Assembly (NCBI GenBank): GCA_001804815.1
Contig: MHBI01000044.1
Location: 39,918 to 103,917, forward strand
Direction of reading: 5' to 3'
Length of the DNA: 64,000 nt
From: Lentisphaerae bacterium GWF2_50_93
GTDB lineage: Bacteria; Verrucomicrobiota; Lentisphaeria; Victivallales; GWF2-50-93
The notes beneath the pieces were generated by a model. The model did no database searches. It was not told the origin of the DNA and was given only the letters and a program-made list of their open reading frames with translations. The position numbers and the translations under genes are program-made. Below, one piece after another: positions 25,149 to 34,296 of this stretch; the first letter of the stretch is position 1; each line of letters opens with the position of its first letter.

Positions 25149-26237
25149 ATGAAAACACCAGAGACTTCAAGACATTTTGTGAAATGGACAGATCCGGTGA
25201 GTGGAGTAGAAAGCTATCTGCTCAATCCGGAAGGCATACCGCTTGTCCAATCCTTCTATTTCGTCAACAGATCATTGACCGATGACGGACGCTACCTATG
25301 GTTCTACTGCGCCTTTCCCCCTTCGGAAACGAGGTGTCTCGGACTGATGGACTTTGAGACAGACACAGTGAGGTTCCTTCCGGAAACACAGTTCCTTGAT
25401 GCCTCGCCGTTGGTTGATCCAAGGACGGGAGACGCATACTGGGCCTCGGTGACTGAGCTCTGGAAGATCTCACCTGAGCTGGGGGCAAAGCCAGAATATG
25501 TAAACTGTTTTCCCCAGAAGATCGCAAAGGGGCGGAGGCCGTTCAGGCTTGGAACCCATTTCACGTTCTGCGCCGACGGCAAATCAGTCAATTTCGACAT
25601 AGAAGTAGGCGAAGAATGGTATTTAGGGACAATGCCGCTAGATGGTAGCAGCCCCGAGATCTGGATGAGCAACAATGTCTGCATGAACCATGCGCAGTTC
25701 TCCCCGACTGATCCGGAACTCATGCTCTTCGCGCACGACGGCTGGCGGGATCATGAAGGCAACTTCCATGGATATTCGAAAAGGATGTGGTTGATCAGGA
25801 AAGGGCACAACCCTGAACCCATATTCCCGGAGGACACTCCAAAGCATGGGCATGAATGGTGGGACGCCGGAGGTGAAAGCGCCTGGTACGTCCATTACGG
25901 AAATGGGACTAGAAAGGTCAATATCAGAACCAGGAAAGATGAGATGATATGGCCGAACGGTAGCGTATCGCACAGTCACTCGAGCTCTGACGGCAGATAT
26001 CTTGTAAGCGACATCTCCGCATATACCGGCAGCAAGGACTTGAAAGTCCATTTCTATGACAGTGTTTCCAAAAAGGAAACGGCAATCGTGTCGTCCATGA
26101 AAGGTCTTCCCGAGCAGGTGAGATACCATGTCCATCCACATCCTCAGTTCTGCATGAACGACAAATATCTCTGCTATACTACGATGGTACTGGGGCGAGC
26201 GAACCTGGCGCTTACGCCTACAAAGAACCTGTTCTAG
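25149..26237 (+). CDS. PL22-like oligogalacturonate lyase (beta-propeller)
   Basis: Cytoplasmic-type protein of 362 residues without signal peptide. It resembles oligogalacturonate lyase, which cleaves short pectin fragments by beta-elimination using manganese held by histidines. Visible blocks: a propeller start DDGRYLWFYCAFP, NHAQFSPTDPELMLFAHDGW, GHEWWDAGGE, SHSHSSSDGRYLVSDI and YHVHPHPQFCMNDKYLCYT, which supply several candidate histidine ligands. The length is slightly short for Ogl (about 390). No clear ribosome binding site. It sits between the two glycosidase cassettes and would process imported uronides. Confidence 0.72.
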   Translation: MKTPETSRHFVKWTDPVSGVESYLLNPEGIPLVQSFYFVNRSLTDDGRYLWFYCAFPPSETRCLGLMDFETDTVRFLPETQFLDASPLVDPRTGDAYWASVTELWKISPELGAKPEYVNCFPQKIAKGRRPFRLGTHFTFCADGKSVNFDIEVGEEWYLGTMPLDGSSPEIWMSNNVCMNHAQFSPTDPELMLFAHDGWRDHEGNFHGYSKRMWLIRKGHNPEPIFPEDTPKHGHEWWDAGGESAWYVHYGNGTRKVNIRTRKDEMIWPNGSVSHSHSSSDGRYLVSDISAYTGSKDLKVHFYDSVSKKETAIVSSMKGLPEQVRYHVHPHPQFCMNDKYLCYTTMVLGRANLALTPTKNLF

Positions 26238-26324
26238 CAGGATACCAGGCCCTTCCTTAAATTTTAATATTTTTTCAAGAATGACATTGACATCATGCAT
26301 TTATCCGCCTACATGTATGGTATC

Positions 26325-26342
26325 ATATAATACGTATTATAT
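26325..26342. promoter_or_regulatory. 18-bp perfect palindrome upstream of the LacI gene
   Basis: ATATAATACGTATTATAT is fully symmetric with a central CG, the usual centre of LacI/GalR operators. It ends 32 bases before the LacI start codon and contains TATAAT, so it is a likely autorepression site. Confidence 0.65.
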
Positions 26343-26374
26343 AACCGAATCCCATCGGGAGGAAAGAGGGACTT

Positions 26375-27418
26375 ATGATTCAGAGAAGCAAGAAATTTGA
26401 AAAGTCAATCACGATGAAGGAGATCGCGGACATGCTCGGCGTTTCCCAGCCGACTGTCTCTGCCGTACTGAACAACAAGGTCTCCTGTTATGCGTCCGCC
26501 GAGACAAAGAAGCGGATTGTCGAAACTGCGGAGCGCCTTGGATACAGGCCAAACCCGAACGCCCTGGCGCTGCGCGGGAAGCCATCGGGATTGATCGCAG
26601 TAATTTCCTGCCTTAAGATCTCACAGGTGAATGTTGATCTTCTCTGCGAAATGAACAAGCTGATATGGGCTACCGGCAGGCAGGTATTGATCGCCGATTC
26701 AGGATTCAACAAAAAATACGAACTGGATCTAGTACAGGAGATGGTTTTAAGGAATGTAGATGGAATAATCATCAACAATGAAAATGAAAGGGATGTCCTG
26801 ACCAAGGCAATCCCGGAACGGATGCCGTTCGTCCTCATCAACAGGGAAGGAGACAGATCGGATTTCACCGTGGACCGCATAAAGGGCGGATATCTGGCGA
26901 CAAGCCATCTGCTATGGCACGGACACAAACGCGTCGGGATGTTATACAATGATATCGCCCATAATGCTGAGAAACTCATGGGTTATAAGAAGGCTCTTGC
27001 CGAAAAAGACATACCCTTTGACGAATCCCTCCTCGTAGATCATTCCTGCCTCCAAAAAGGGAAGGATCCCAGGATATCATCTCTCGTTGACAACGGCGTC
27101 ACCGCGTTCTTTGCGGTGAACGACGATTTGGCCTTGAGATTGATAAACAAGCTCAACGACATGAAATTCCGAGTCCCTGATGATATTGCAGTTATCGGAT
27201 TTGACGGTTCTGGGTTCACCGAATTTACACTGCCTCCGATTACAACCATATCTCAGCCGGTAGGCAGGCTGGCGGAATTGTCAGTCGGCGCTTTGTTCTC
27301 GATGATTGGAAACCAGAAGGAAAGCGCCCCGTTGCAGGTTGAAAGAATTGCTCCGGAACTTGTGAAAAGAAGTTCATGCGGCTGCAAACGGCATAAGCAA
27401 AAGAAGGAGAGCCGATGA
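26375..27418 (+). CDS. LacI family transcriptional regulator
   Basis: Regulator of 347 residues. The LacI helix-turn-helix and hinge are at residues 12-60 ([44 protein letters not shown]). The sugar-binding domain follows ([60 protein letters not shown]). GGGAGGAAAGAGGG precedes the ATG. Its stop overlaps the start of the pseudopilin gene by four bases (ATGA), the same architecture as at 20753. It probably represses the cassette to 31073 until a sugar appears. Confidence 0.92.
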   Translation: MIQRSKKFEKSITMKEIADMLGVSQPTVSAVLNNKVSCYASAETKKRIVETAERLGYRPNPNALALRGKPSGLIAVISCLKISQVNVDLLCEMNKLIWATGRQVLIADSGFNKKYELDLVQEMVLRNVDGIIINNENERDVLTKAIPERMPFVLINREGDRSDFTVDRIKGGYLATSHLLWHGHKRVGMLYNDIAHNAEKLMGYKKALAEKDIPFDESLLVDHSCLQKGKDPRISSLVDNGVTAFFAVNDDLALRLINKLNDMKFRVPDDIAVIGFDGSGFTEFTLPPITTISQPVGRLAELSVGALFSMIGNQKESAPLQVERIAPELVKRSSCGCKRHKQKKESR

Positions 27419-28128
27419 TCATCAACCAGAAATTTTCAAAGTTTACCTTGATCGAATTGCTCGTGGTGATTGCGATCATCGCAATACTCGCGGCGATGCT
27501 GCTGCCTGCCCTGAAGAACGCGAGGAACACGGCCAGGCAGGCGGCCTGCGCGAACATCGAGAAGCAGACCGGAATCGCATTCAGCATGTACGCCGGAGAC
27601 TTCAATGAATTCTTCCCCGCTGCAGCGGATGAAGCCGACTACGGGGGAAATTATGATTCCAATCCATTCTGGTATATCGGGCTTGGCCCTTATGTCGGAT
27701 ATCCGAGCTGGACAATGGGAGGCAATAATCTGAATTTCCCTGACGGACTGACCTTTTTCTACTGCCCGTCCGTCGAGCAGGATACTCCCGGCATGCAATT
27801 TCCGTACAATGGGAAAATAGCAGGATATGGGATGAGCCGCTTCGTCCCTCCGGCGGACAAGGCGCCGGGATACCAGGCGCAGACAGTGACTTATCCATGC
27901 CTGCGGATGATAACCAAACCGGCCGACAAGCTCATAGTGGCCGATTCCAGGGAAGTATGCCAGCTCGGAGGCTACTGGGAATTCACACAGACGGATCCGC
28001 GGAGATATTACAATTTCGACCGCCTCCGCCATTCCAAAAGCGCAAATGTATTATATTGCGATATGCACGTCAGCCCGATGACCTCAGCAGAAGTGATGTC
28101 AAAGGTCGCGACACAAACATTATTCTGA
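27415..28128 (+). CDS. Prepilin-type N-terminal domain protein
   Basis: Protein of 237 residues with a short leader (MIINQKFSK) and the pilin-like helix [20 protein letters not shown]. The globular part has [12 protein letters not shown] and a closing [14 protein letters not shown], a variant of the H-X9-DG box in which Gly is replaced. The start overlaps the LacI stop. As in the other cassette, a large secreted glycosidase follows directly (11 bases). It could serve as an anchor or secretion partner of that enzyme, but this is context only. Confidence 0.85.
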   Translation: MIINQKFSKFTLIELLVVIAIIAILAAMLLPALKNARNTARQAACANIEKQTGIAFSMYAGDFNEFFPAAADEADYGGNYDSNPFWYIGLGPYVGYPSWTMGGNNLNFPDGLTFFYCPSVEQDTPGMQFPYNGKIAGYGMSRFVPPADKAPGYQAQTVTYPCLRMITKPADKLIVADSREVCQLGGYWEFTQTDPRRYYNFDRLRHSKSANVLYCDMHVSPMTSAEVMSKVATQTLF

Positions 28129-28139
28129 AAGGAATCCAC

Positions 28140-31073
28140 ATGATCTCCAAGTCAATACTGCTGTTCCTGCTGTTCCCGCTGCTCTCCTCATCGGCTGCCC
28201 TTTCTGCTTTTGCCGCCGACAATCCAAACCCGCAGGACATCTGGAACCAGGCTGCCTTCAGCAAGAATGTCAAGCTTCAGGGGGGAAGCCTGCTGCTTTC
28301 GCCCGGCGACAAGCCCTGGGGTAGCGCCACCGCAACAGGTAAAAATTCCATCTTCTTCTGGAACGGTGAAGGTGTGAACATCACTATGACCCTCTCCTTC
28401 GATTCCACTTATCCGGAATCGGATGACAAATATGATGCCGTCGCGTTTGTCGGACTTACCACCGCCGGAAAGGCTGGCAGCATACAGTCCGCCGAGAATG
28501 TCGTCGGCATCTCCATCGAATGGAACAGGAAGAAAGGCACTTTCGAGGCCTTGCTGGGAAGGAAGGAGGCTTTCGGAGAAAAGCAGGAGGCTCGTGGCGA
28601 CCAATGGGGCAACGTTCCATGGGCGACGGCTCCGGTGTCAATACCCGCCAAGAGTGGCAAGCTCATCGTATCGCTCAGACTTGATGAAAAGGCGTTCAAT
28701 GCAGAAATCAGGGATGCGGGCTTTTCACAGTCCATCCCATCCACAGAGCTTTCACGAAAATTATGGGACCGACCATCTTTTCTGATCGCGCAGTGCCGGA
28801 ATTCCGCCTTAGGGCGCGGAAATATGTCGATAAGCGATGTCAGCCTGGAATACCACAGGCCCGATCCCGGCAAGTTCAAATGCCTGGATCTGCGTCCGTT
28901 CGCGAACATGGGTTTCAAGGACGAGGTCGATGGCGACAGGCAGGGCGGCTGGACGGACCAGGGGAACAACGACATGAGGAATATTCCTGCGGGAAACCAG
29001 ATGATACAGGACATACCGTTCGACATTATCGTCCCCGAGTCCAACAGTGGCAAAAGCAGCGTAATGCTCTATTCAAACAAGAAGGATTTCTTTCCCAGGG
29101 AGCTTGGCCCGGTACCGGTCGGCATGAAGGCCAACTCGATCATAATCCTGCATTCTGCGGCATGGGCCGGGAAGGAAGGCGTCGAGGCGTACCGGTGCCG
29201 CGTCACTTTTGAGGACGGCAAGGAGGCCGACATCCCGTTCGTCACCGGCAAGCATATCCAGGACTGGTGGTCCCTGCAGGAAGTCACAGCGCCGGAAGCC
29301 GTGCTTCTCCTGAAGGTGAAGAGCGAGAACAGCGCCAGGGGCCTTGTCGGGATCTACGCATACCTCTGGGACAATCCCAATCCGGAAAATCCCGTACGCT
29401 CGCTCAGCTTCATCTCGGCGGGCAACGATCCGATTCCCGGCATCGTGGCGGTCACTGCGGTCGCCGTCGGTATCGGCGAAATCGACAGGAAAATTATTTT
29501 GAGCGCGTTCGAAAAGGGGGCCGATGGCGATTTCCGCAAGAGTCCGCCTGACAAGGAGCAGATACCAGCGCGCATCGTCGTGAAGCAGGAGAAGACCTTC
29601 GGCAGGGACTCCTTTTCAGCCGCTGGCAACTACACGGGCGGCCGAGGCGGAATTGAAAGCATGTCTCTGCCGGGATTTGCTCCCGAAGTGAATTCCATAG
29701 GAGGCATCCTCAGATATCCACATGGTTTCGAGGGCTCATTCCTGTTCTGGCCCTATGGGATCGGCGACTGGTATCAGGCGCTTGGAGACAAGGGTGGCAG
29801 CTACGGTGCGATCATCAAATGGATCTACAAAGGCAAGGACAAGCCGGCCCCGCAAGTCATAAGGCTCCAGGAGATGCTTGAGGCGTGCAGGAAGAACGGA
29901 AACAGGATGATCATCCAGCTGAACTGCGTCTCGATGTTCGACGGCAAGGATTTCCTATACATGAAGACACTGCCTGAAGAACGGATGAAAAGGGAGAATC
30001 CTCTGGACTCCGGCAAGTTCAGCCAGGAGAACCTCGACAAGATAGTGGCGAACAACGCCACGATGTTGGACTATGTGATTTCAAATGGGTACAAGGACAC
30101 TGTCGCGGCCTGGGAGATGGACAACGAGCGCTGGGACATGCCCGGAGCCGACTATGCCGCCACGGTCGCAGCCCATGTCAAGATGATCCGTTCAAAGATT
30201 CCGGACGCCAAGACTATCGTCTGCCTGGCCGGCATCGACGCCTATTGTGCCAACCTGGACGGCTCGCGCTACATCATATGGAACAAGGAGCTGCTCTCCA
30301 CGCTGGCAAAGCTGGGCATGCAGTCCAAAATTGATTATTTCGCTCCTCATGAATATCCGTTCCTGCATGACAACGCCGAGGAGATCACTCAGAACTACCT
30401 AGAGGACTGGTGCATCCGAAACCTCTACAGGGACCTTGACGTAGCGAGCTCCATGCTGGACACATACGGATTCAAGGATTCGAAGCTGTACATCTCCGAA
30501 TGGGGAGTGCAGTCTGACCGCCTGGGCGACGAGAGCCGCAACGACCTCATCACATCGATGGCGGCCGGCCTGGCGGCCGCGAAGACGATCATGGCAATCT
30601 ATTCGCACCCCCGCGTCGAAGGTGGCACGCTCCATCCCTACATGCACGCCTCCTTCGTCAGCAAGGAGAAGGAAATTCGTTTCATGAAATGGGGATGCCA
30701 GACCCTCTTCTTCACGTCCGATGGCAGATTCATAAGCACTCCGCACCTCGAGGCCGTGAAAATGTTCGTCAAGTTTTCAAACGGAAGCACATTCGTCACG
30801 ACGGCTATGACATTGCCCGATGGAATCCAATGCCTCGGCGCCACGGACAAGGACGGGAAGAAATATTTCGCAGTCAATTCCACAGGGAAGCCGTTCGCAT
30901 TCCCGGTTAAGGATATTTCAAAACGGACGTCGCTTTTCTCAAAGTCCGTGACCGACACGGCGGTCGTGAAATACGGCAGCTACTGCGAGAAGCCGGAAGA
31001 CCTCAGGAAAATCCATCCCGTGGACTTCACGGACAACATACTTCCACCATATTCAATAAGCATATTGAGATGA
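28140..31073 (+). CDS. Large secreted glycoside hydrolase, clan GH-A-like
   Basis: Exported enzyme of 977 residues with a signal peptide (MISKSILLFLLFPLLSSSAA, cleavage near AFAAD). Residues 30-230 are a carbohydrate-binding beta-sandwich, followed by a second such domain. From about residue 510 a (beta/alpha)8 barrel is seen: GGILRYPHGFEGSFLFWPYG, AWEMDNERWD with acid/base glutamate E663 after Asn, DYFAPHEYPFLHD and YISEWGVQS with the likely nucleophile E787. A C-terminal beta domain closes it. The layout recalls GH51/GH39 arabinofuranosidase or xylosidase types, but the family is not certain. AAAGGA precedes the ATG. Last gene of the LacI cassette. Confidence 0.78.
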   Translation: MISKSILLFLLFPLLSSSAALSAFAADNPNPQDIWNQAAFSKNVKLQGGSLLLSPGDKPWGSATATGKNSIFFWNGEGVNITMTLSFDSTYPESDDKYDAVAFVGLTTAGKAGSIQSAENVVGISIEWNRKKGTFEALLGRKEAFGEKQEARGDQWGNVPWATAPVSIPAKSGKLIVSLRLDEKAFNAEIRDAGFSQSIPSTELSRKLWDRPSFLIAQCRNSALGRGNMSISDVSLEYHRPDPGKFKCLDLRPFANMGFKDEVDGDRQGGWTDQGNNDMRNIPAGNQMIQDIPFDIIVPESNSGKSSVMLYSNKKDFFPRELGPVPVGMKANSIIILHSAAWAGKEGVEAYRCRVTFEDGKEADIPFVTGKHIQDWWSLQEVTAPEAVLLLKVKSENSARGLVGIYAYLWDNPNPENPVRSLSFISAGNDPIPGIVAVTAVAVGIGEIDRKIILSAFEKGADGDFRKSPPDKEQIPARIVVKQEKTFGRDSFSAAGNYTGGRGGIESMSLPGFAPEVNSIGGILRYPHGFEGSFLFWPYGIGDWYQALGDKGGSYGAIIKWIYKGKDKPAPQVIRLQEMLEACRKNGNRMIIQLNCVSMFDGKDFLYMKTLPEERMKRENPLDSGKFSQENLDKIVANNATMLDYVISNGYKDTVAAWEMDNERWDMPGADYAATVAAHVKMIRSKIPDAKTIVCLAGIDAYCANLDGSRYIIWNKELLSTLAKLGMQSKIDYFAPHEYPFLHDNAEEITQNYLEDWCIRNLYRDLDVASSMLDTYGFKDSKLYISEWGVQSDRLGDESRNDLITSMAAGLAAAKTIMAIYSHPRVEGGTLHPYMHASFVSKEKEIRFMKWGCQTLFFTSDGRFISTPHLEAVKMFVKFSNGSTFVTTAMTLPDGIQCLGATDKDGKKYFAVNSTGKPFAFPVKDISKRTSLFSKSVTDTAVVKYGSYCEKPEDLRKIHPVDFTDNILPPYSISILR

Positions 31074-31128
31074 GATGCGGTAACCGATTAGCTTGGAAAA
31101 ATGAGGCTGTTAGTGTTAGTTTGTCCTT

Positions 31129-31213
31129 ATAAGTATGTCGGGTTTTACCTGTCCTGGGCCTGTCGAAGGAACCCGACACTAAGAGTTGGCGGTTTAAAAA
31201 CCGCCCTACTTAT
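31129..31213. repeat. Two-hairpin dispersed element with perfect ATAAGTA/TACTTAT ends
   Basis: Perfect outer ends ATAAGTA (31129-31135) and TACTTAT (31207-31213). Inside, GTCGGGTT...AACCCGAC forms one arm pair (longer loop than other copies) and GGCGGTTTAAAAACCGCC the second. No gene lies in the surrounding gap 31074-31310. Confidence 0.8.
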
Positions 31214-31310
31214 GAGGCAAAAAACAGCTTAACAGTTACAGGCCATGCTTGAATTATGACAGCTTAACTCTTATTTTTTCGCCATATTTCAATTTTTACA
31301 GGAAACACCA

Positions 31311-32324
31311 ATGAATTTCGAGAATGTGGAATTTTATAATGCTGGAGCAGTTGAAAAGGTTCCGGGCCTGGGCGATCACGGATTCATGCGTATCCCAGAA
31401 AACGTCAGGAACCAACTGAATGACCGGGCGCGTTTTGTCGCCATGGATTCCGTCGGCTGCGAGGTCCGCTTTGTCACTGCTTCACCAAATGTTGATATTT
31501 TCCTGTCCTGCAACAGGCCAGAATTCAGCGAAATGGGTGAAGTCAGGGTCTTCAAGGGGGATTTTTTGTTCCAGACCCTTCCGATTGAGCCTGGGAAGGT
31601 TATTAATTTCAGGCTCAATCCTCCTGAATCATTCAACATCGCTTCAAGCCTGGCAATAAACGCAGGTGGATTTTCATCAGACGTATGGCGTCTGGCATTC
31701 AACCGCGGAGCCACTTTCTGTCTTCATGGCATTGACACCCACGGCTATGCAATCCGTGCTCCTAAGGCTGATGAAAAGCCAAGACTCAACTGGCTGGCCT
31801 ATGGTTCCTCCATTACAAACTCAAGTCTGGACGGGTATCCGCATTTTGCCGCCAGAAAGCTGAAGGTGCAGGTGCAAAATAAAGGCATGAGCGGAGCATG
31901 CCATATGGAGAAGGAAATGGTTGATTATCTTGTTGACGAGTGCGAATGGAATTTTGCAACCTGCGAACTTGGCATCAATATGCGCGGCGGCTTCGCCCCT
32001 GATATTTTTGAAAAACGCGCATCATATCTGGTCAACCGCTTTACCGCAACCGGAAAAACTGTTGTGATCATCAGCGTATTCCCGAACTGCAGGACATCAA
32101 CACATACGGTAAAACCTGAAATCAACACTGAACGAGAGGATGCATATAACGCAATTCTTTCAGCGCTGGTTGAAAAGAAAAACGTACCAAACCTCCATTT
32201 CATACCCGGCAAGGATGTGCTAGATGACTTCACCGGCCTGTCAGGGGATCTGCTTCACCCGAGTTCATACGGGCATGCCATCATGGGTGCGAATCTCGCG
32301 GACAAGCTCAGGAAACTGATATGA
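31311..32324 (+). CDS. SGNH/GDSL-type esterase with N-terminal jelly-roll
   Basis: Protein of 337 residues without a signal peptide. Residues 1-155 form a beta-sandwich, and residues 155-337 a SGNH hydrolase: block I is WLAYGSSIT with the nucleophile Ser, the Gly block is QNKGMSGACH, the Asn block is CELGINMRGG, and block V is GDLLHPSSYGHAIMG with catalytic Asp and His. This two-domain form resembles CE2-type acetyl-xylan or carbohydrate esterases, which remove acetyl groups from sugars. CAGGAAA precedes the ATG. It probably works with the neighbouring glycosidases, although its own hairpin element separates it from them. Confidence 0.8.
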   Translation: MNFENVEFYNAGAVEKVPGLGDHGFMRIPENVRNQLNDRARFVAMDSVGCEVRFVTASPNVDIFLSCNRPEFSEMGEVRVFKGDFLFQTLPIEPGKVINFRLNPPESFNIASSLAINAGGFSSDVWRLAFNRGATFCLHGIDTHGYAIRAPKADEKPRLNWLAYGSSITNSSLDGYPHFAARKLKVQVQNKGMSGACHMEKEMVDYLVDECEWNFATCELGINMRGGFAPDIFEKRASYLVNRFTATGKTVVIISVFPNCRTSTHTVKPEINTEREDAYNAILSALVEKKNVPNLHFIPGKDVLDDFTGLSGDLLHPSSYGHAIMGANLADKLRKLI

Positions 32325-32332
32325 GTTTGATA

Positions 32333-32779
32333 TCAATCGTCGAGCGAAGATGAGACACGCGAGCTGGTCCTGAAAACAAGTTCCTGGGAAAAGGCCTTCT
32401 CGTATTCCTCGCAGATCTTTTTCAGGTCGTCGTCTCTGCCATCCTTGTGCACAACGACAAGCACCTTCGTCTTCTCCCTTGTGATTTTGCCATTCTGCTC
32501 CTTGTACTGCCCGTAGGCGTCGAAGACAGTGAATCCGTCCGGGAATCGCGATGTTATGGATTTGTCAAGGAATCCCTGCCATTCGGCCTCTGCCACGGAC
32601 GAACCGTCTGGTTTCTGGAGCCCAAAATACAGCTCGCTTCTGATGGAGCCGCTTGAACAGGCACAGCTGTCAGCGGAGTCGCACCGTTTGACCGTGTTCA
32701 AGGAGTCGACGCAGACGCATGAGTTCAGCAGCGTACATATGGCAAGCGTCAGGATAAGGCACATATTTTTCATTCTCAT
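32333..32779 (-). CDS. DUF3574 lipoprotein
   Basis: Lipoprotein of 148 residues. The lipobox LLNSC gives a mature N-terminus at about residue 21. The DUF3574 core is clear: RSELYFGLQKPDGSSVAEAEWQGFLDKSI, TSRFPDGFTVFDAYGQYKE and VLVVVHKDGRDDDLKKICEEYEKAFSQE. The family has no known function; it is a small ferredoxin-like domain exposed outside the cytoplasmic membrane. Extra cysteines (CVCVDS, CDSADSCAC) follow the lipobox. It lies downstream of the STAS gene on the same strand, with an AT-arm palindrome between. Confidence 0.85.
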   Translation of the reverse strand: MRMKNMCLILTLAICTLLNSCVCVDSLNTVKRCDSADSCACSSGSIRSELYFGLQKPDGSSVAEAEWQGFLDKSITSRFPDGFTVFDAYGQYKEQNGKITREKTKVLVVVHKDGRDDDLKKICEEYEKAFSQELVFRTSSRVSSSLDD

Positions 32780-32816
32780 TTTTCCATCCGCCTTTTAAAA
32801 TACTCTTTTCCAGGGA

Positions 32817-32842
32817 ATAAATTTTACATCCGTAAAATTTAT
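32817..32842. repeat. AT-arm palindrome after the STAS gene
   Basis: ATAAATTTTAC and GTAAAATTTAT pair perfectly (11 bp) around ATCC. The STAS stop codon (TAA, minus strand) begins three bases beyond the right arm. Confidence 0.75.
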
Positions 32843-32844
32843 AT

Positions 32845-33138
32845 TTATTGGATGTCCATGATATTGTTAAGTCCGGTGATCCTAAAACCGTCCTTGACAA
32901 AAGGGGCTGCATTTCTTATTGACAATTTCATATCCTTCGTAGCCCGTGCGGCCTTCACGCAAATCCTGAAGAAGGCGGAGGAAACAAAAGTTACTTCCTT
33001 TAAATCAAATACTGTTGGCAGGTGTCGACGAAGTACTTGATCAAAAACTTCATCTTCAACCTTCGTTGAGGCCATGGTGTCCATGCGTCCATCAAAATGA
33101 CAGACCAAACGTCCATCTACTTCTTCATATTTGACCAT
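32845..33138 (-). CDS. STAS-domain anti-sigma factor antagonist-like protein
   Basis: Single STAS domain of 97 residues, as in SpoIIAA or RsbV. Features are LVCHFDGRMDTMAS near the start, TVFDLKEVTFVSSAFFRICVKA with the serine pair where the phosphorylated Ser of the family lies, and SIRNAAPFVKDGFRITGLNNI at the end. Such proteins bind anti-sigma kinases and free a sigma factor when dephosphorylated. No kinase or phosphatase gene adjoins, so the partner is elsewhere. The ATG at 33138 has GGGGAG five bases upstream. A longer in-frame start at 33204 is unlikely. Confidence 0.82.
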   Translation of the reverse strand: MVKYEEVDGRLVCHFDGRMDTMASTKVEDEVFDQVLRRHLPTVFDLKEVTFVSSAFFRICVKAARATKDMKLSIRNAAPFVKDGFRITGLNNIMDIQ

Positions 33139-33227
33139 AAGCTCCCCCTTGGCATTTATATTTAAAGTTGTCGATAAGTTAGCAAGAATTGAAACATAAA
33201 TCAAGAGATACTCAAGTAATCAGGATA

Positions 33228-33248
33228 AAAAGAGACCGGGCACCTGTG
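33228..33248. repeat. Hairpin of the dispersed type
   Basis: GGCCGGGACACAGGTGCCCGGTC on the minus strand folds as CCGGG...CCCGG around a CACCTGTGT loop. It lies in the short gap between the lipid operon and the STAS gene and may terminate the operon. Confidence 0.45.
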
Positions 33249-33333
33249 TCCCGGCCTCAAAACATCCAATATGACTGGAAACCATTTTCCTAGCGCGTCA
33301 CCGGGCTCTTTCTGGCGGAAGGGGATGCTTTTT

Positions 33334-34296
33334 TCAGAACATTATAATAGGTTTGTCCATGCAGAAGAACCGTATGAAATGAAAGAAAACCGGGGCGGCG
33401 AAGCATAGGGAGATCACCCGGTCAATCATCGGCTCGCTGGTTTCAACGATCACAACTCCCTTTCCGCCCCTGTCCTTTTTTATCGCATACAGGCACAGGC
33501 AGCCTGCATATCCGACGATAGCGATAAAAAGGGATAATTGAAACGACTGCCATGGTGCAAACGGCGTCATCCTGTAAAGCAATGCTCCGATTATTCCGGC
33601 TGTAGTCATTCCAAGGAGAAATCCTTCGAGGCAGAGCTCATCATTGAGTTGCGGGGCGAACCTGTGCCTGCCTGCCATCTTGTCGAAGATCTTATGGGAG
33701 ACATCGATTGTCTGCGCTATGATTCCAAGATAGACTAGAAGCCTGAGCCCTGCTGTAGGATCATTGGAAATTTCAAGTTTCAAAAGGCCCGGGGCGTGGC
33801 TGATGCAATATACGCAGAGGATAAGCCCCCACTGGATTTTCGCCGCCCTTTCAAGGAATCCCTTAGTCTCTCCTGATACCGCCATCCTGACTGGAATTAT
33901 GAGGAACGCATATACCGGGATAAGGATTATGAAAAGTCCATACCATCCAAGCCAGAGCAGATAATATTGCAGCGGTATCACAAGGAAAACCCAGAACAGC
34001 GCATGATGATCTCCTCGACGGGTCGGCGTTATCGTGATGAATTCCCTGAGAAGGAAGAACGATGTCAGTCCGAATACGATCACTGAACCGGCATTCCCGC
34101 ATAGAGTGGCCAGCATAAGCACTATCGTCATGGTCCACCATGTCCTAACTCTTCTTCCGAGAAGGTCCCCTATCTCCTTTGCTTTTCCCTTCTTCAGGAA
34201 TATATGCAGGTACAGCGCCACGGCCGAGGATGCCAGAAGAATGCCGACGAGTATGACAAGCATTAGTTTGTTCTCAGGTACCGACAGGAACTTCAT
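33334..34296 (-). CDS. CdsA/YnbB-like membrane protein with degenerate active site
   Basis: Membrane protein of 320 residues with about eight helices, related to phosphatidate cytidylyltransferase of the YnbB type (RVRTWWTMTIVLML, ISHAPGLLKL and the end AAPVFFHFIRFFC are shared). The catalytic signature is gone: true enzymes have S-x3-KR-x5-KD-x5-PGHGG-x2-DR-x-D, whereas here the segment reads YAIKKDRGGKGVVIVETSEP then MIDRVIS, and the upstream SPxKTWEG box reads LNDELCLEG. It is probably a non-catalytic partner or an enzyme of changed chemistry. The start overlaps the plsC stop (ATGA). Last gene of the lipid operon. Confidence 0.78.
   Translation of the reverse strand: MKFLSVPENKLMLVILVGILLASSAVALYLHIFLKKGKAKEIGDLLGRRVRTWWTMTIVLMLATLCGNAGSVIVFGLTSFFLLREFITITPTRRGDHHALFWVFLVIPLQYYLLWLGWYGLFIILIPVYAFLIIPVRMAVSGETKGFLERAAKIQWGLILCVYCISHAPGLLKLEISNDPTAGLRLLVYLGIIAQTIDVSHKIFDKMAGRHRFAPQLNDELCLEGFLLGMTTAGIIGALLYRMTPFAPWQSFQLSLFIAIVGYAGCLCLYAIKKDRGGKGVVIVETSEPMIDRVISLCFAAPVFFHFIRFFCMDKPIIMF

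Noticed and set aside
27897..28139. 81-codon upstream extension of the large glycosidase
   Set aside because: The extension overlaps the pseudopilin gene in another frame; the ATG at 28140 has a ribosome binding site and starts a clean signal peptide.
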